From: an uncultured Prevotellaceae bacterium
GTDB taxonomy: Bacteria; Bacteroidota; Bacteroidia; Bacteroidales; Muribaculaceae
Direction: 5' to 3'
DNA: 64,000 bases
Assembly: GCA_900317325.1 (NCBI GenBank)
Contig: ONGE01000003.1
Coordinates: forward strand, 57,159-121,158
Positions 8,970 to 18,254 of the stretch are shown here, one piece after another. Both the position numbers and the translations under genes were made by a program. Position 1 is the first letter of the stretch. Every line of letters begins with the position of its first letter. The notes below the pieces were generated by a model. It had not been told where the DNA came from and made no database searches. It saw only the letters and a list, made by a program, of their open reading frames with translations.

Positions 8970-10241
8970 TTCCTTGTAGAGGAGGTAAGGCTTGCGCTGG
9001 ACCTTGAAGAGTTCCACATCGGCCTGCCAGGTGGCCTTGATTTCGTCGGCGCTCTTGCCTTCGGCAATCATCTGGCGCACGCGGGTCGTGCCCATCAGCA
9101 GGTCAAAGAAGTTGCTCTTCAAGTAGAACTGCTTGCCGTTCTTGGTGAGATTGCGGTAGGCATCGATGACATACTCCAAGTTGATGCCCTTGGCAATGAC
9201 GTCCTCGGCATCCAGGTTGTGCAAGTCAACACCATAGCACAATTGGTCCATTTGAGGCGGATTCTTGGCACCGAAACGGCTCTTGGGCGTGAACGAGAAG
9301 TCATAACCCGTCATGTCGGGGTGACCATAGACCTGGAACGGCCAATCGGTACCGCGGCCCAGGCTGACGGTCGTGCCCTCGAAATAACACATCGACGGAT
9401 ACAGATAAATCGAGAGCATGTTGGGCAGATTGGGACTCGGGGCGATGGGCAACGTGTAACGCGTCTGATGGGTGTAGTTCTTGCAAGTTATGACCGTGAG
9501 ATCGCATTTCTTGTGATCCTTGAGCCAGCCTTCGCCATTGGCCATCTGAGCCAACTCGCCCAGCGTCATGCCGTGCACGGTGGGGATGGGCAAGCGTCCC
9601 ACTCCCGACTTGAGCGTCATGTCCAGGATGGGGCCGTCAACATACATGCCGTTGGGATTCGGACGGTCCAGCACCATGAACTGCTTGCCATAGGTCACCG
9701 CTGCGTCCATCAGGTTGATCATCGTCACATAGTAAGTGTAGAACCTGAGGCCCACGTCCTGAATGTCGATCACGATGATGTCGATGCCATCCATCACCTC
9801 GCGGCTGGGCATCGGCGACTTGCCGTCATAGAGCGACGCAATGGGGATGCCGGTCTTCTCGTCGACACTGCTCGACACGTGCTCGCCGGCATCGGCATTG
9901 CCGCGAAAACCGTGCTCGGGCGAGAAAATCGTCACCACGTTCACGCCGTTTTCCAGCATCAGGTCCAGCGTGTGCTTATCGCCCACCATACCCGTCTGGT
10001 TGCTCAACAGCGCCACGCGCTTGCCTTTCAACAGAGGCACATATTCATCGGTGCAAGCGGCACCCAAAACAATCTCACCGCCGTTAACGGTCGTTGACGC
10101 ATCCTTCTGAGCGTCAGCAAGACTGACATCGGCTGCAATCGTCTTGTGCGCACCGGTAGAGCAGGCATTCAGCGTGGTCATCGACGTGAGCGACACCCAC
10201 ACCACCAGCATCAGCAATAAACTCTTTGTCATTCTTTTCAT
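8967..10241 (-). CDS. namZ: DUF1343 / NamZ-like exo-beta-N-acetylmuramidase lipoprotein
   Basis: I start this gene at 10241, giving 424 residues. That start yields a lipoprotein signal with lipobox LNAC (Cys27); a longer frame adds 51 residues without a signal. DUF1343 blocks are clear: VALLSNQTGMVG, FSPEHGFRGNADAGEHV, IDIQDVGLRFYTY, VLDRPNPNG and RGTDWPFQVYGHP. The Bacillus member NamZ (YbbC) cleaves MurNAc from the non-reducing end of peptidoglycan chains. A lipid anchor would place this one at the periplasmic or outer-membrane surface. It heads the run that holds a symporter and three beta-lactamase-fold hydrolases. Family is secure; exact substrate is inferred. Confidence 0.88.
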   Translation of the reverse strand: MKRMTKSLLLMLVVWVSLTSMTTLNACSTGAHKTIAADVSLADAQKDASTTVNGGEIVLGAACTDEYVPLLKGKRVALLSNQTGMVGDKHTLDLMLENGVNVVTIFSPEHGFRGNADAGEHVSSSVDEKTGIPIASLYDGKSPMPSREVMDGIDIIVIDIQDVGLRFYTYYVTMINLMDAAVTYGKQFMVLDRPNPNGMYVDGPILDMTLKSGVGRLPIPTVHGMTLGELAQMANGEGWLKDHKKCDLTVITCKNYTHQTRYTLPIAPSPNLPNMLSIYLYPSMCYFEGTTVSLGRGTDWPFQVYGHPDMTGYDFSFTPKSRFGAKNPPQMDQLCYGVDLHNLDAEDVIAKGINLEYVIDAYRNLTKNGKQFYLKSNFFDLLMGTTRVRQMIAEGKSADEIKATWQADVELFKVQRKPYLLYKE

Positions 10242-10269
10242 TTTGGTTAAGACATTTGATATTACCCCG

Positions 10270-10277
10270 CAAAAATA
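10270..10277 (-). promoter_or_regulatory. -7 box for the NamZ run
   Basis: TATTTTTG on the minus strand matches TAnnTTTG, 28 nt before the chosen ATG at 10241. It supports that start over the longer frame, whose start would lie upstream of this promoter. Confidence 0.55.
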
Positions 10278-10382
10278 ACTATTTACTTTTATACATCCAC
10301 AACTAGCCACAATAATTTTGCCAAAAACTGGCACAGGTAGAGAATAAGTTGATTTATCCAACGCTAATTTCTTTTTTTTCTC

Positions 10383-10390
10383 TATCTTTG
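10383..10390 (+). promoter_or_regulatory. -7 box for the CHAT operon
   Basis: TATCTTTG on the plus strand, 24 nt before the ATG at 10415. It is the only good TAnnTTTG match in the divergent spacer on this strand. Confidence 0.55.
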
Positions 10391-10414
10391 TCACACTATT
10401 GATATTTACGATTC

Positions 10415-11029
10415 ATGAATTCAGCTTTTATATCTTCACTTATGGTAAAACGACTTCTCGCATCTATAGCATTACTATTAACAGCCACGACCATGATGGC
10501 TCAGTACAATATTTTTGCTCGCATGAACGGTATCCCGAACGGGCATCCCAAGCAAGTAATTATTAATGATGGACAAGAATGCCACAATTATGATGCCGAG
10601 GGGAGATTAATCTCGGCAAAAGACAGTATGTTCGAACTTCAGTATAAGTGGGATGGTGACATCGTCACTATTGAAAATTACCAGAATGGGGTTCTTAATG
10701 GTTCTGATATGGTTCTCATCACCTGCAATACACCCGAAAAAATAGTTCTGACCACCGAGAGCGGCTTAGTGATAACCACATATTTTAACAAGAACAACAT
10801 AGGATACTTATCACAAATTGAAGGCGGCGGACAATCCATGGAAATTGAAAGTATATTTCTTTCTCCTGATGATTATTTTCCTTATGCAACATTACAAACC
10901 AGTGGTAACATGTCTGATCAATGTGAATGGAGTGATTGGGTAACAGACGCTCAAGGCAATTGGATCAGCAACACCATCACCTACAATGGGCAATCAATGA
11001 CTCAAACCCGATCAATAACGTATTATTGA
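10415..11029 (+). CDS. Exported protein of unknown function, first gene of CHAT operon
   Basis: 204 residues, or 195 if translation starts at the second ATG (10442), which gives a tighter signal peptide (MVKRLLASIALLLTATTMMA). The mature part is beta-rich with YD-repeat-like pieces: YDAEGRLIS, YKWDGD, and a C-terminal TDAQGNWISNTITY followed by TRSITYY. I recognise no enzyme motif. One base separates its stop from the next start, so it is clearly part of the three-gene transcript. It may be a partner, substrate or inhibitor of the CHAT protein two genes downstream; nothing in the sequence decides this. Confidence 0.7.
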   Translation: MNSAFISSLMVKRLLASIALLLTATTMMAQYNIFARMNGIPNGHPKQVIINDGQECHNYDAEGRLISAKDSMFELQYKWDGDIVTIENYQNGVLNGSDMVLITCNTPEKIVLTTESGLVITTYFNKNNIGYLSQIEGGGQSMEIESIFLSPDDYFPYATLQTSGNMSDQCEWSDWVTDAQGNWISNTITYNGQSMTQTRSITYY

Positions 11030-11030
11030 T

Positions 11031-12086
11031 ATGAAAAACAGGGACTTCTCTCATCTAGGTCGCAAATGGATGAAGGCAACGCTCTTCACTCTATTTGCGC
11101 TTTTTTGTTCCAGCCAAGTTGTAGCCCAGACACCAACGATTAAGGAATTAGAAGCTGCAGCCACAAAGTTCTTTCAAGGAAACACGAGCGAAATACCATC
11201 TTTACTTGAAAGAATTGACAAGAGTTCTATCGATCTGATGTCGGATACGATACAGTTCTACTATCATTTCCTGAGTTTGGCAAATCAAGACCTTGAACTT
11301 AAAGAGAAGATTGATCATGCCGAAAAAGCTATGATCATCAGAGAAAACAGTCTTGGTGTGCTGGATGCCGAATACTTTATCCTCATCAATGGTTTACACA
11401 ACCTCTACCAGCTTGACGGCCGTAGCATTGACGAGTCAATAAGAATCCTCAATAAAGGTTATGTCATCGGAGTATCAAATCTCACCCACATGATTATAAA
11501 CCCATTCAAGCGTTCGCTTGCTCTTGCTGCCTACACCACATGCCTTGACTCGCTGGCCGACGCCTATCATCAAAAGGGATGGGCTTCATTAGCCAGTTTC
11601 TTATACGCTTTTGAGTATGTAAAATTCAGTTCAACATCATATCCAGTAACCAATGAGGCACATTTCCTTCCCTTGATAAAAGCATATCAATGCTTTGAAG
11701 GAGTTCCTGATTCGAACCAGTCAATTCATGAATTATCTAATTATGTCAAGCAATACCTCGAAGCCAATAACTTCACTTCATCAGTACCATATGCCATCGT
11801 CATGATGTACGAGGGCAAAGCATTGATGGAACAAGGTAAGTTTGCAAGTGCTACTACCAACTTAATAGATGCCATCAATATCATCAAGCAAACGAACAAA
11901 TACGACAATAAACTCGCTCTACCATATTACTGGGGGTGCTTGAGTTTAGCTGCTAACGGCAAATCTAAACAATTAAACAAACTGATGTCTGAAGCCCAGG
12001 ACTATTACAACAATTCTGACAATTCAGAAATGTTTTCTATACTGAAAAAGAAAATTGAGTCACAATATCCTGGAACGCTTGAATAA
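11031..12086 (+). CDS. Exported helical-repeat (TPR-like) protein
   Basis: 351 residues with an N-terminal signal region (hydrophobic stretch at about 17-28, then VVAQ). An alternative start at 11070 would trim 13 residues. The rest is helical and shows weak tetratricopeptide-like spacing, for example near residues 95-130 and 250-300. There is no catalytic motif. It follows the first gene by one base and precedes the CHAT gene by 14 nt. It resembles the TPR half of its downstream neighbour in composition, so it may have arisen as a cut-down relative or act as a scaffold. Function unknown. Confidence 0.7.
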   Translation: MKNRDFSHLGRKWMKATLFTLFALFCSSQVVAQTPTIKELEAAATKFFQGNTSEIPSLLERIDKSSIDLMSDTIQFYYHFLSLANQDLELKEKIDHAEKAMIIRENSLGVLDAEYFILINGLHNLYQLDGRSIDESIRILNKGYVIGVSNLTHMIINPFKRSLALAAYTTCLDSLADAYHQKGWASLASFLYAFEYVKFSSTSYPVTNEAHFLPLIKAYQCFEGVPDSNQSIHELSNYVKQYLEANNFTSSVPYAIVMMYEGKALMEQGKFASATTNLIDAINIIKQTNKYDNKLALPYYWGCLSLAANGKSKQLNKLMSEAQDYYNNSDNSEMFSILKKKIESQYPGTLE

Positions 12087-12100
12087 ACCGCATTGTATCT

Positions 12101-15100
12101 ATGAGAAGTCTATTCATTTCACTCATATTGATTGTAGTATTCCTTTTCCCGTCTCTTGCCAACAGCCAGAACTGGAATAAGGTTGACAAAATCAAGCAAG
12201 CCATCGAAAACTATCAGTGGGCCGATGCCTTGTCACTGCTGAGACAAGACAGCATCGAACTCAACAGCTCAGAAAAAGGGGGTGCCGTCTTCAATGCGCT
12301 CAGAGGCAGTATTCACCTGAATCAAGACCAAATTGCCGATGCGACAGCTTGTCTGGACAAATCAATATCCTTTTTCAGGAACAACTCTCCTCAAGCAGGC
12401 GAGACCATTAACATGGTTGAAGAAAAAACCAGACTTCAAGCCTACGTGGATTGGGCAGATGCCTATAGTGAGATTGATGCCGATCAAGGATTGAACTGCA
12501 TCCATACTGCTTTATTCTATTTTGAAAGCAGAAACATGATAAAGGATGAAGAATACATATCCTTGCTGATATCACAGATGCAAATTGACCCTAGCAACCA
12601 GTCGATTCAAAAAGCGAGAGCCCAACTGTTGAAAATCAGAAACACGATTGCAGATGACGACTACTCATTGTGGGGAAAAATATATTTATGCCAGAGTATC
12701 ATTGCCGTTAATCAAGGAAACATGACGGCTGCAAAAGAAAGTTTAGACAAGAGCATAAACTTTTTCAAGAAATGCCCTAATTATGAAAAAAAAGATGGCT
12801 ACATCGGAGCGCTGGGCAACCTGTCATCTCTATCATACTATTCCGGTGATTACGAGGCTGCCAAGCAGTACTTCCTTGAGTGCTACAGTCTGATGCATGA
12901 AGCAGTACCCGCTATTGCTGCAAAACTGTCAATGAACTTTGCTGAAACCATCATTTCTGATGGCCGTATTGACGATGCCATCTCTTTTGCCCAAAAAGCC
13001 CACAATGACTATCTTGCCCTTAACGATTCTCTCCATGCCGATGCCGTTAAAAGTCAAATCGACAACTGGAAAAATCTCAGTAAAACGTCAAAATTCAACG
13101 ATGATGGCACTTTCTCGATCCAGAACATCATGTCAAAAGGCTTAGCAGAGTTCGAGGAAGGACGTATTGATGCGGCAATTCAAATTTATAATCAGGCTCT
13201 CCAGATGATTGAGGACCACATCAACGAAGGGGAAGAAATGCTGAGTATGTATGCCAACCAATGCCAATTATTAGCCAATGCTTACGCCTACATAGGCAAT
13301 CTGCAAGATGCTGAGACCATATACAGCAAAGGCTTATCGACCATCAAAAAAGTCGATGAAAGCAGCTGGATTTACCGTAATCTGCTATATGGTTTAGGAC
13401 TTTATTACACTGAGGTGATGGATGCCACCCACGCTTGGGAAACATTTAATGAATTGAAGTATCAATACGAGAAAAACCATGATTTCTCCTCAAGTTACTA
13501 CACGATGCTCATTGATATGGCAAATTTATCAGGAAGGACCAATGACCATGTCAACCAGTACCTGTTTTCACAGATGGCGATTGAATACTTCTCTTCAAAT
13601 TCTTCATCCTTGAACAATGATTATGACCTTATGCGAGCTTACCAGTTTAATGCCAAAAGTGCCGCTCTTTTGAATAATAACTCTGTAGCACTATCATCCA
13701 TACAGAAGGCCCAACGTATCGCTGAAAGTCATAAAGAATTAGAGCCTTTTCTACCTACTATTTACCATACCATGGGCACAATAGATCTTGCATTAAATAA
13801 AAAAAACGCTAACGATCAAACAGCAAAATACTTCCGCAAAGCCTTTGAATTACAGCGTGATATTGATTCTGGAGAAGCCTGGGCTGCCATAGAGTATGCC
13901 CATGGCAATGACCGATTATGCCGTGAAACCACTGCCACAGTGTGCAATATGATTAAAGAGAATGTCTTATCATTGTTCTCATTCATGCCATCGGTCGAAA
14001 GAGAAACCTACTGGCAGACCATGCAATATAACCTGCTACTGGATAACAGCCTGCTGCTTCACAGCAGTGAACATGACACCCAAGCTTTGCAGACCATATA
14101 TGATAATCTATTGTTCTCTAAAGGCTTGCTGCTTAAAACCTCTAATTTGATTTCTGCCGAAATCAAGAAAGCCGATAATTCAGAAGACAATGATTTGTAT
14201 CAACGTGTACAAAACCTGTATACCCTTCTTGATGATGACCAGTTGTCAGGTGATTCAAAAAGACAAATCAAGGAAGAGATCAAGAGCATTGAGAAATCAT
14301 TATCCATCAAGTATGCCTCAATAGACAATCTTCAAAAATACCTGTCAAAATCCTGGAAGGATGTACAGAAACAACTGGATGGAGACGAGGTCGCCATTGA
14401 GTTTGCCCTCTTATCTTCGTTGAAACGGTCAATGACATTCTTATTGGACAGTCTCAACCTCAACAATGACTACTATGCTTTCATCATCAACAAACAGTCC
14501 AAAGCGCCCATCGCAGTCCGCCTCTGCTCAGACCGGACATTGCAACAGTTGCTTGAACAACAAGGGCAAGAAACCGAAGAATGGATATCCAGAGTCTATT
14601 CTCAATCCGAAAGCAATCAAGCTAATGAATTATTGATGTATAAGTACCTGTGGCACGCCATTGATTCGGTACTGGATGGCCATGTACGCACAATCTATTA
14701 CTCTCCTTATGGAGGCCTCAATGCTGTATCTTTTGCGGCAATCAATGACGGGAAAAAGTGCTTAGCCGAAAAATATGAACTGCACCAAGTATCAACTACA
14801 GGAGATATCGCTGATGTGAAAGCGCAACAGAAACCATCTATTCATTCAGCAACAATCTACGGCGGAATCCTTTATGATATTCCCAAAGAGAAACTTGTCG
14901 CAGAATCACATTACTATTCTAAACCATCAACAATTGCCAATCATCCAAGTACACAGGACTTCATGGCAATGAAGACAAGAGGGCGCGGTAGCATCAATGG
15001 TCTAGCTGATGAATGGAATTATCTCGAAGGTACACAAGCCGAAGCCAATAAACTCAAGCAGTGTATGGAACAACAGCATCTTGATGTACTATTGCTTGAT

Positions 15101-15679
15101 TCAACGCGAGCCAACGAAGAGTCTCTTAAAGCCCTCAGTGGAAGACCTAGCAATATCATTCATATCGCGACACACGGTTTTTATGTTTCGTCCGAGAAAG
15201 ATGATTTAGAATCCATCTATTTCATGAACCAGAATAGAGCATGGAGACGACAACAAACAAGAGAAAATGCCATGTTGAGGTCTGGATTAGTATTTGCCGG
15301 TGCAAACAGAGCCTGGACTGGAGAAGACATCATCGAGGGTATTGAGGATGGCATAGCAACAGCCGAAGAAATATCACAGCTAGATCTGAGAGGCACCGAT
15401 CTTGTGACCTTATCGGCATGCCAGTCAGGTTTAGGTGACGTGCAGTCCTCAGAAGGAGTATTCGGCCTTCAACGCGCTTTCAAGATGGCCGGTGTTCAAT
15501 CACTCATTGTCAGCCTTTGGCCAGTAAGTGACGATGTAACCATCGAGTTCATGGAGATATTTTACAGCCAATGGTTGAACGGCTCAACCAAGGATGCCGC
15601 GTTCAGAAAAGCTCAATCTGAGATTAAGAAGTCATACAAGAACCCATTCTATTGGGCTGCTTTTGTCATGATTGACTAG
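12101..15679 (+). CDS. Exported TPR-CHAT caspase-like protein
   Basis: 1192 residues with a signal peptide ending near residue 22 (SLANSQ). Residues 30-600 carry many tetratricopeptide-like helical pairs, about 680-900 form a linker, and about 900-1192 the CHAT domain. The caspase-type dyad is intact: H1025 in IHIATHG and C1107 in TLSACQSGLGD. The conserved GVFGLQRAFKMAG and SLWPVSDD blocks follow. CHAT proteins are caspase/separase-clan peptidases; most studied ones act in the cytoplasm in defence or signalling. An exported one should work in the periplasm or at the surface. It is the last gene of a three-gene plus-strand operon whose members all carry signal sequences. Confidence 0.88.
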   Translation: MRSLFISLILIVVFLFPSLANSQNWNKVDKIKQAIENYQWADALSLLRQDSIELNSSEKGGAVFNALRGSIHLNQDQIADATACLDKSISFFRNNSPQAGETINMVEEKTRLQAYVDWADAYSEIDADQGLNCIHTALFYFESRNMIKDEEYISLLISQMQIDPSNQSIQKARAQLLKIRNTIADDDYSLWGKIYLCQSIIAVNQGNMTAAKESLDKSINFFKKCPNYEKKDGYIGALGNLSSLSYYSGDYEAAKQYFLECYSLMHEAVPAIAAKLSMNFAETIISDGRIDDAISFAQKAHNDYLALNDSLHADAVKSQIDNWKNLSKTSKFNDDGTFSIQNIMSKGLAEFEEGRIDAAIQIYNQALQMIEDHINEGEEMLSMYANQCQLLANAYAYIGNLQDAETIYSKGLSTIKKVDESSWIYRNLLYGLGLYYTEVMDATHAWETFNELKYQYEKNHDFSSSYYTMLIDMANLSGRTNDHVNQYLFSQMAIEYFSSNSSSLNNDYDLMRAYQFNAKSAALLNNNSVALSSIQKAQRIAESHKELEPFLPTIYHTMGTIDLALNKKNANDQTAKYFRKAFELQRDIDSGEAWAAIEYAHGNDRLCRETTATVCNMIKENVLSLFSFMPSVERETYWQTMQYNLLLDNSLLLHSSEHDTQALQTIYDNLLFSKGLLLKTSNLISAEIKKADNSEDNDLYQRVQNLYTLLDDDQLSGDSKRQIKEEIKSIEKSLSIKYASIDNLQKYLSKSWKDVQKQLDGDEVAIEFALLSSLKRSMTFLLDSLNLNNDYYAFIINKQSKAPIAVRLCSDRTLQQLLEQQGQETEEWISRVYSQSESNQANELLMYKYLWHAIDSVLDGHVRTIYYSPYGGLNAVSFAAINDGKKCLAEKYELHQVSTTGDIADVKAQQKPSIHSATIYGGILYDIPKEKLVAESHYYSKPSTIANHPSTQDFMAMKTRGRGSINGLADEWNYLEGTQAEANKLKQCMEQQHLDVLLLDSTRANEESLKALSGRPSNIIHIATHGFYVSSEKDDLESIYFMNQNRAWRRQQTRENAMLRSGLVFAGANRAWTGEDIIEGIEDGIATAEEISQLDLRGTDLVTLSACQSGLGDVQSSEGVFGLQRAFKMAGVQSLIVSLWPVSDDVTIEFMEIFYSQWLNGSTKDAAFRKAQSEIKKSYKNPFYWAAFVMID

Positions 15680-15756
15680 TCATTCCTGAATAATCCATTT
15701 TCTGCTATTTACCAGAAAACAGATTGTTGAGGTGTGCCGATTCTTGACATTCGCTA

Positions 15757-17433
15757 TTAGCGCTTGGGGGTGATGGTTACCTGGGTTGGGGGTTCTTGGC
15801 GGTCGATGGGGAATTCGATGCGTTCGACGTTGTCGTCTAGTGAGGGGAAGATGAGCAGGAGTCGGCCCTGGTAGTGCAACGGATAGAAGCCGTGAGGCGT
15901 GCGGTCGGTGTACAGGCCGTAGTTGCGGCGGTATTCCAACTCTTCGGGCGAGAGACCCTCAGTCGGTGACAAGATATAGACGGTCTGCTGCGAGGTGAAC
16001 GGCAGGGAGTCCACATTGAGCGTTACGGCCATGTAAGGCTGATCGGGGAAGGTTAACATCGATGAGACGATGTCTGGTCGATCGCAGTCGATGGGCTTCT
16101 CGACGGCTCCGTCTAGCAGGCGTCCCGAGTGATAACGGTCATAGACCGAGTCACACACGAATTGCACGTTGTCCTTGTCGTAATAGGCGCAGTAAACATC
16201 CTCGCGCAGGAACCACTCGGACGAGATGAAGCGCAAGGGGAAAACAAAGCGGCTGTAGCCCGGGAAAACACGCTGACGCAACACGGCCTCGCGAGGCGCG
16301 TTGACGAGTTCAGCGACAATGCCGTCCTCATAGGCCTTGTAGTCGCGCACCGGTGGCAAGACACGATGGGCGGCATAGACGTTGAACGCCAACACTGCCA
16401 GTGTGACGGCCATACGGGCCAAGGGCCAGCGTTCCAAAACTTTATAGACGGCCATCGCCACAACGATGAAGCCCACAGTCACCAACATGGAATAGGCGCG
16501 CTCATTAATCACCCCGAGGGCAAACATGACGAAGGTCAGCGACAAGAGAAGGTAGGTCCACATGGAACGGCGCAACGTGCCGAAGCCTTTCGTCAGCAAC
16601 ACGACGAGTCCAACGACGAAGGCCGCCAGCGGCGTGTAAAAGCGCCACATCTTCTCGTTGAAGATATACCAGCGGCTCGACAACAAATCGCCAAGCCCCA
16701 GATTGAAGACCAGTTCGCCCTGGGATGCGCGCGACCAGGCACCCGGCGAAGCGATGATGAACAACACGCCCAGCAGATAGCCCACGAGAGCCACCGCCGT
16801 GCGACGGTTCAACTCACCGCGATTAAAAGCATAATACAGAACCAGGCCGCCCAAGACGCCGAACGACGTTGCTTCGTTGAAGTTGCCGGCCACAAAGGCT
16901 CCAAGCAGCAGCAACACGCCCCTGCCCCAGCCCAGTGGACGCTCGTGGCTGCGTTGCAAATACCACAACAGCAGCAACGAGGCCGTCATGGCCCACAGGT
17001 AGTTGCAGCTACCTGCCACCCACATCATCGTCTGCCCGGGAACAGGGAAAACGCACAGCGCCAGCGCCAGGAACATCGACAGCACCATGACCGACCGTCG
17101 GCGGGCACTCAGCAACGTCGCCAGATGTGCCATCAGGCCGAAAACCAATGCGTTGCACACATTGAACAGCCCCTTGCCCAGGATGGCGCAGAACAATGTC
17201 GCCACCACGTCGGCAAACCGTCCGTTGGTGGTCATGAAATGATCAACCTGTGACAACCAATAGTCGCGCAGCGTATCTACCTTGGTGAGTGAGAATGCCA
17301 TGTCATCCTCCTTGAGAGGCGTCAGTGTATTCAGCACATACATCACCACACAGGCCACCAGCAACAGTCCCCAGTAGGCGACATCATGCCAGCGTCTGCA
17401 CGATTGGCTGTTCAAGCGATCAGACAACTTCAT
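15757..17433 (-). CDS. DUF6056 family multi-pass membrane protein
   Basis: 558 residues with about 11 hydrophobic segments in the first 375 residues and a soluble C-terminal domain. The acidic LKEDDMAFS loop after the first helix, NGRFAD, and the GQTMMWVAGSCNYLWAM block are typical of DUF6056. The architecture resembles lipid-linked sugar transferases of the GT-C type, where an early acidic loop is catalytic, so a role in envelope glycan assembly is possible. The GT2 glycosyltransferase two genes upstream could supply a lipid-linked sugar. Activity is not established for the family. Confidence 0.75.
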   Translation of the reverse strand: MKLSDRLNSQSCRRWHDVAYWGLLLVACVVMYVLNTLTPLKEDDMAFSLTKVDTLRDYWLSQVDHFMTTNGRFADVVATLFCAILGKGLFNVCNALVFGLMAHLATLLSARRRSVMVLSMFLALALCVFPVPGQTMMWVAGSCNYLWAMTASLLLLWYLQRSHERPLGWGRGVLLLLGAFVAGNFNEATSFGVLGGLVLYYAFNRGELNRRTAVALVGYLLGVLFIIASPGAWSRASQGELVFNLGLGDLLSSRWYIFNEKMWRFYTPLAAFVVGLVVLLTKGFGTLRRSMWTYLLLSLTFVMFALGVINERAYSMLVTVGFIVVAMAVYKVLERWPLARMAVTLAVLAFNVYAAHRVLPPVRDYKAYEDGIVAELVNAPREAVLRQRVFPGYSRFVFPLRFISSEWFLREDVYCAYYDKDNVQFVCDSVYDRYHSGRLLDGAVEKPIDCDRPDIVSSMLTFPDQPYMAVTLNVDSLPFTSQQTVYILSPTEGLSPEELEYRRNYGLYTDRTPHGFYPLHYQGRLLLIFPSLDDNVERIEFPIDRQEPPTQVTITPKR

Positions 17434-17444
17434 ATCAATAACAA

Positions 17445-17490
17445 TAATAGATAATAGTCAGACATCGGAATGGCCAACTATTATCTATTA
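17445..17490. repeat. Inverted heptamer tract
   Basis: A perfect 14-bp inverted repeat (TAATAGATAATAGT at 17445-17458 against its complement at 17477-17490). The arm itself is two 7-nt units. It lies between frr and the DUF6056 start and could fold in RNA, but no T-run follows. Confidence 0.65.
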
Positions 17491-17513
17491 ACTATTTTCA
17501 ATAAATAAATTGA

Positions 17514-18074
17514 TTATACGGTCAGGATTTCCTTCTCCTTGGCAGCAAAGATCTCGTCGATCTTCTTCATGAACTTGTCATGAATCTTCTGCACCTTGTC
17601 CTCGCCGTCCTTGCTGACGTCCTCGCTCATGCCATCCTTGACGGCCTTCTTCAGACCCTCGATGGCCTCGCGGCGGGCGTTGCGGATGCTCACACGAGCC
17701 TTCTCGCTCTCGGCCTTGGAATCCTTGACGAGCTGTTTGCGGCGCTCCTCGGTCAGGGGCGGGATGTTCAGGCGGATGACCTCACCGTTGTTCACGGGCA
17801 TGATACCCACGTTGCTGTCGATGATGGCCTTCTCGATGGTGCCGATCATGTTGCGTTCCCAGGGCATGATGGCGATGGTGCGCTGATCGGGGGTGCTCAC
17901 GTTGGCCACACCGCTGATGGGCGTGGGGTTACCATAGTAGTTCACACGGATGCCGTCCAGAATCTTCACGTTGGCCTTGCCGGCACGGATGTGTGCCAGG
18001 GTGTCATCGAGGAAATCCACGGCTTCCTGCATCTTTTTCTCGGCTGCGTCGAGATAAAATTTCACGTCGTTCAT
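17514..18074 (-). CDS. frr: Ribosome recycling factor
   Basis: 186 residues, the standard RRF length. It splits post-termination ribosomes together with EF-G in the cytoplasm. Family blocks are easy to see: LAHIRAGKANVKILDGI near the N-terminus, YYGNPTPISGVANVSTPDQRT, MPWERNMIGTIEKAI, and the C-terminal RRF helix NARREAIEGLKKA. No uridylate kinase gene (pyrH) is adjacent, although the two often pair in Bacteroidota. It lies 180 nt after the glycosyltransferase stop, behind a strong hairpin, so it probably has its own promoter. Confidence 0.97.
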   Translation of the reverse strand: MNDVKFYLDAAEKKMQEAVDFLDDTLAHIRAGKANVKILDGIRVNYYGNPTPISGVANVSTPDQRTIAIMPWERNMIGTIEKAIIDSNVGIMPVNNGEVIRLNIPPLTEERRKQLVKDSKAESEKARVSIRNARREAIEGLKKAVKDGMSEDVSKDGEDKVQKIHDKFMKKIDEIFAAKEKEILTV

Positions 18075-18123
18075 AGTCTTACGTTTTATATTGTTTCTAG
18101 TCTGTTATTTCTTCTCTGATCAG

Positions 18124-18144
18124 TAATCTCTAATCATTAATCTA
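18124..18144. repeat. Heptamer repeat tract (TAATCNN)3
   Basis: TAATCTC, TAATCAT and TAATCTA in register, in the spacer upstream of frr, directly beside the hairpin at 18144-18182. Confidence 0.6.
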
Positions 18145-18182
18145 CAAGTTTTAAAGTGTTTTTCACTTTAGAACTTGTTTTT
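18144..18182. terminator. Strong hairpin between GT2 and frr
   Basis: A 15-bp stem with one mismatch (18144-18158 with 18164-18178) closes a TTTTT loop. A T-run follows on the plus strand, but both flanking genes are on the minus strand, where no T-run follows. It may still separate GT2 from frr transcription. Confidence 0.55.
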
Positions 18183-18254
18183 AGTGGTCACGAAATTACA
18201 CCATTTGCCACAACCCTGCAAATTTTTTGCCAAAATTGTGCCGATGAGTCCAAA

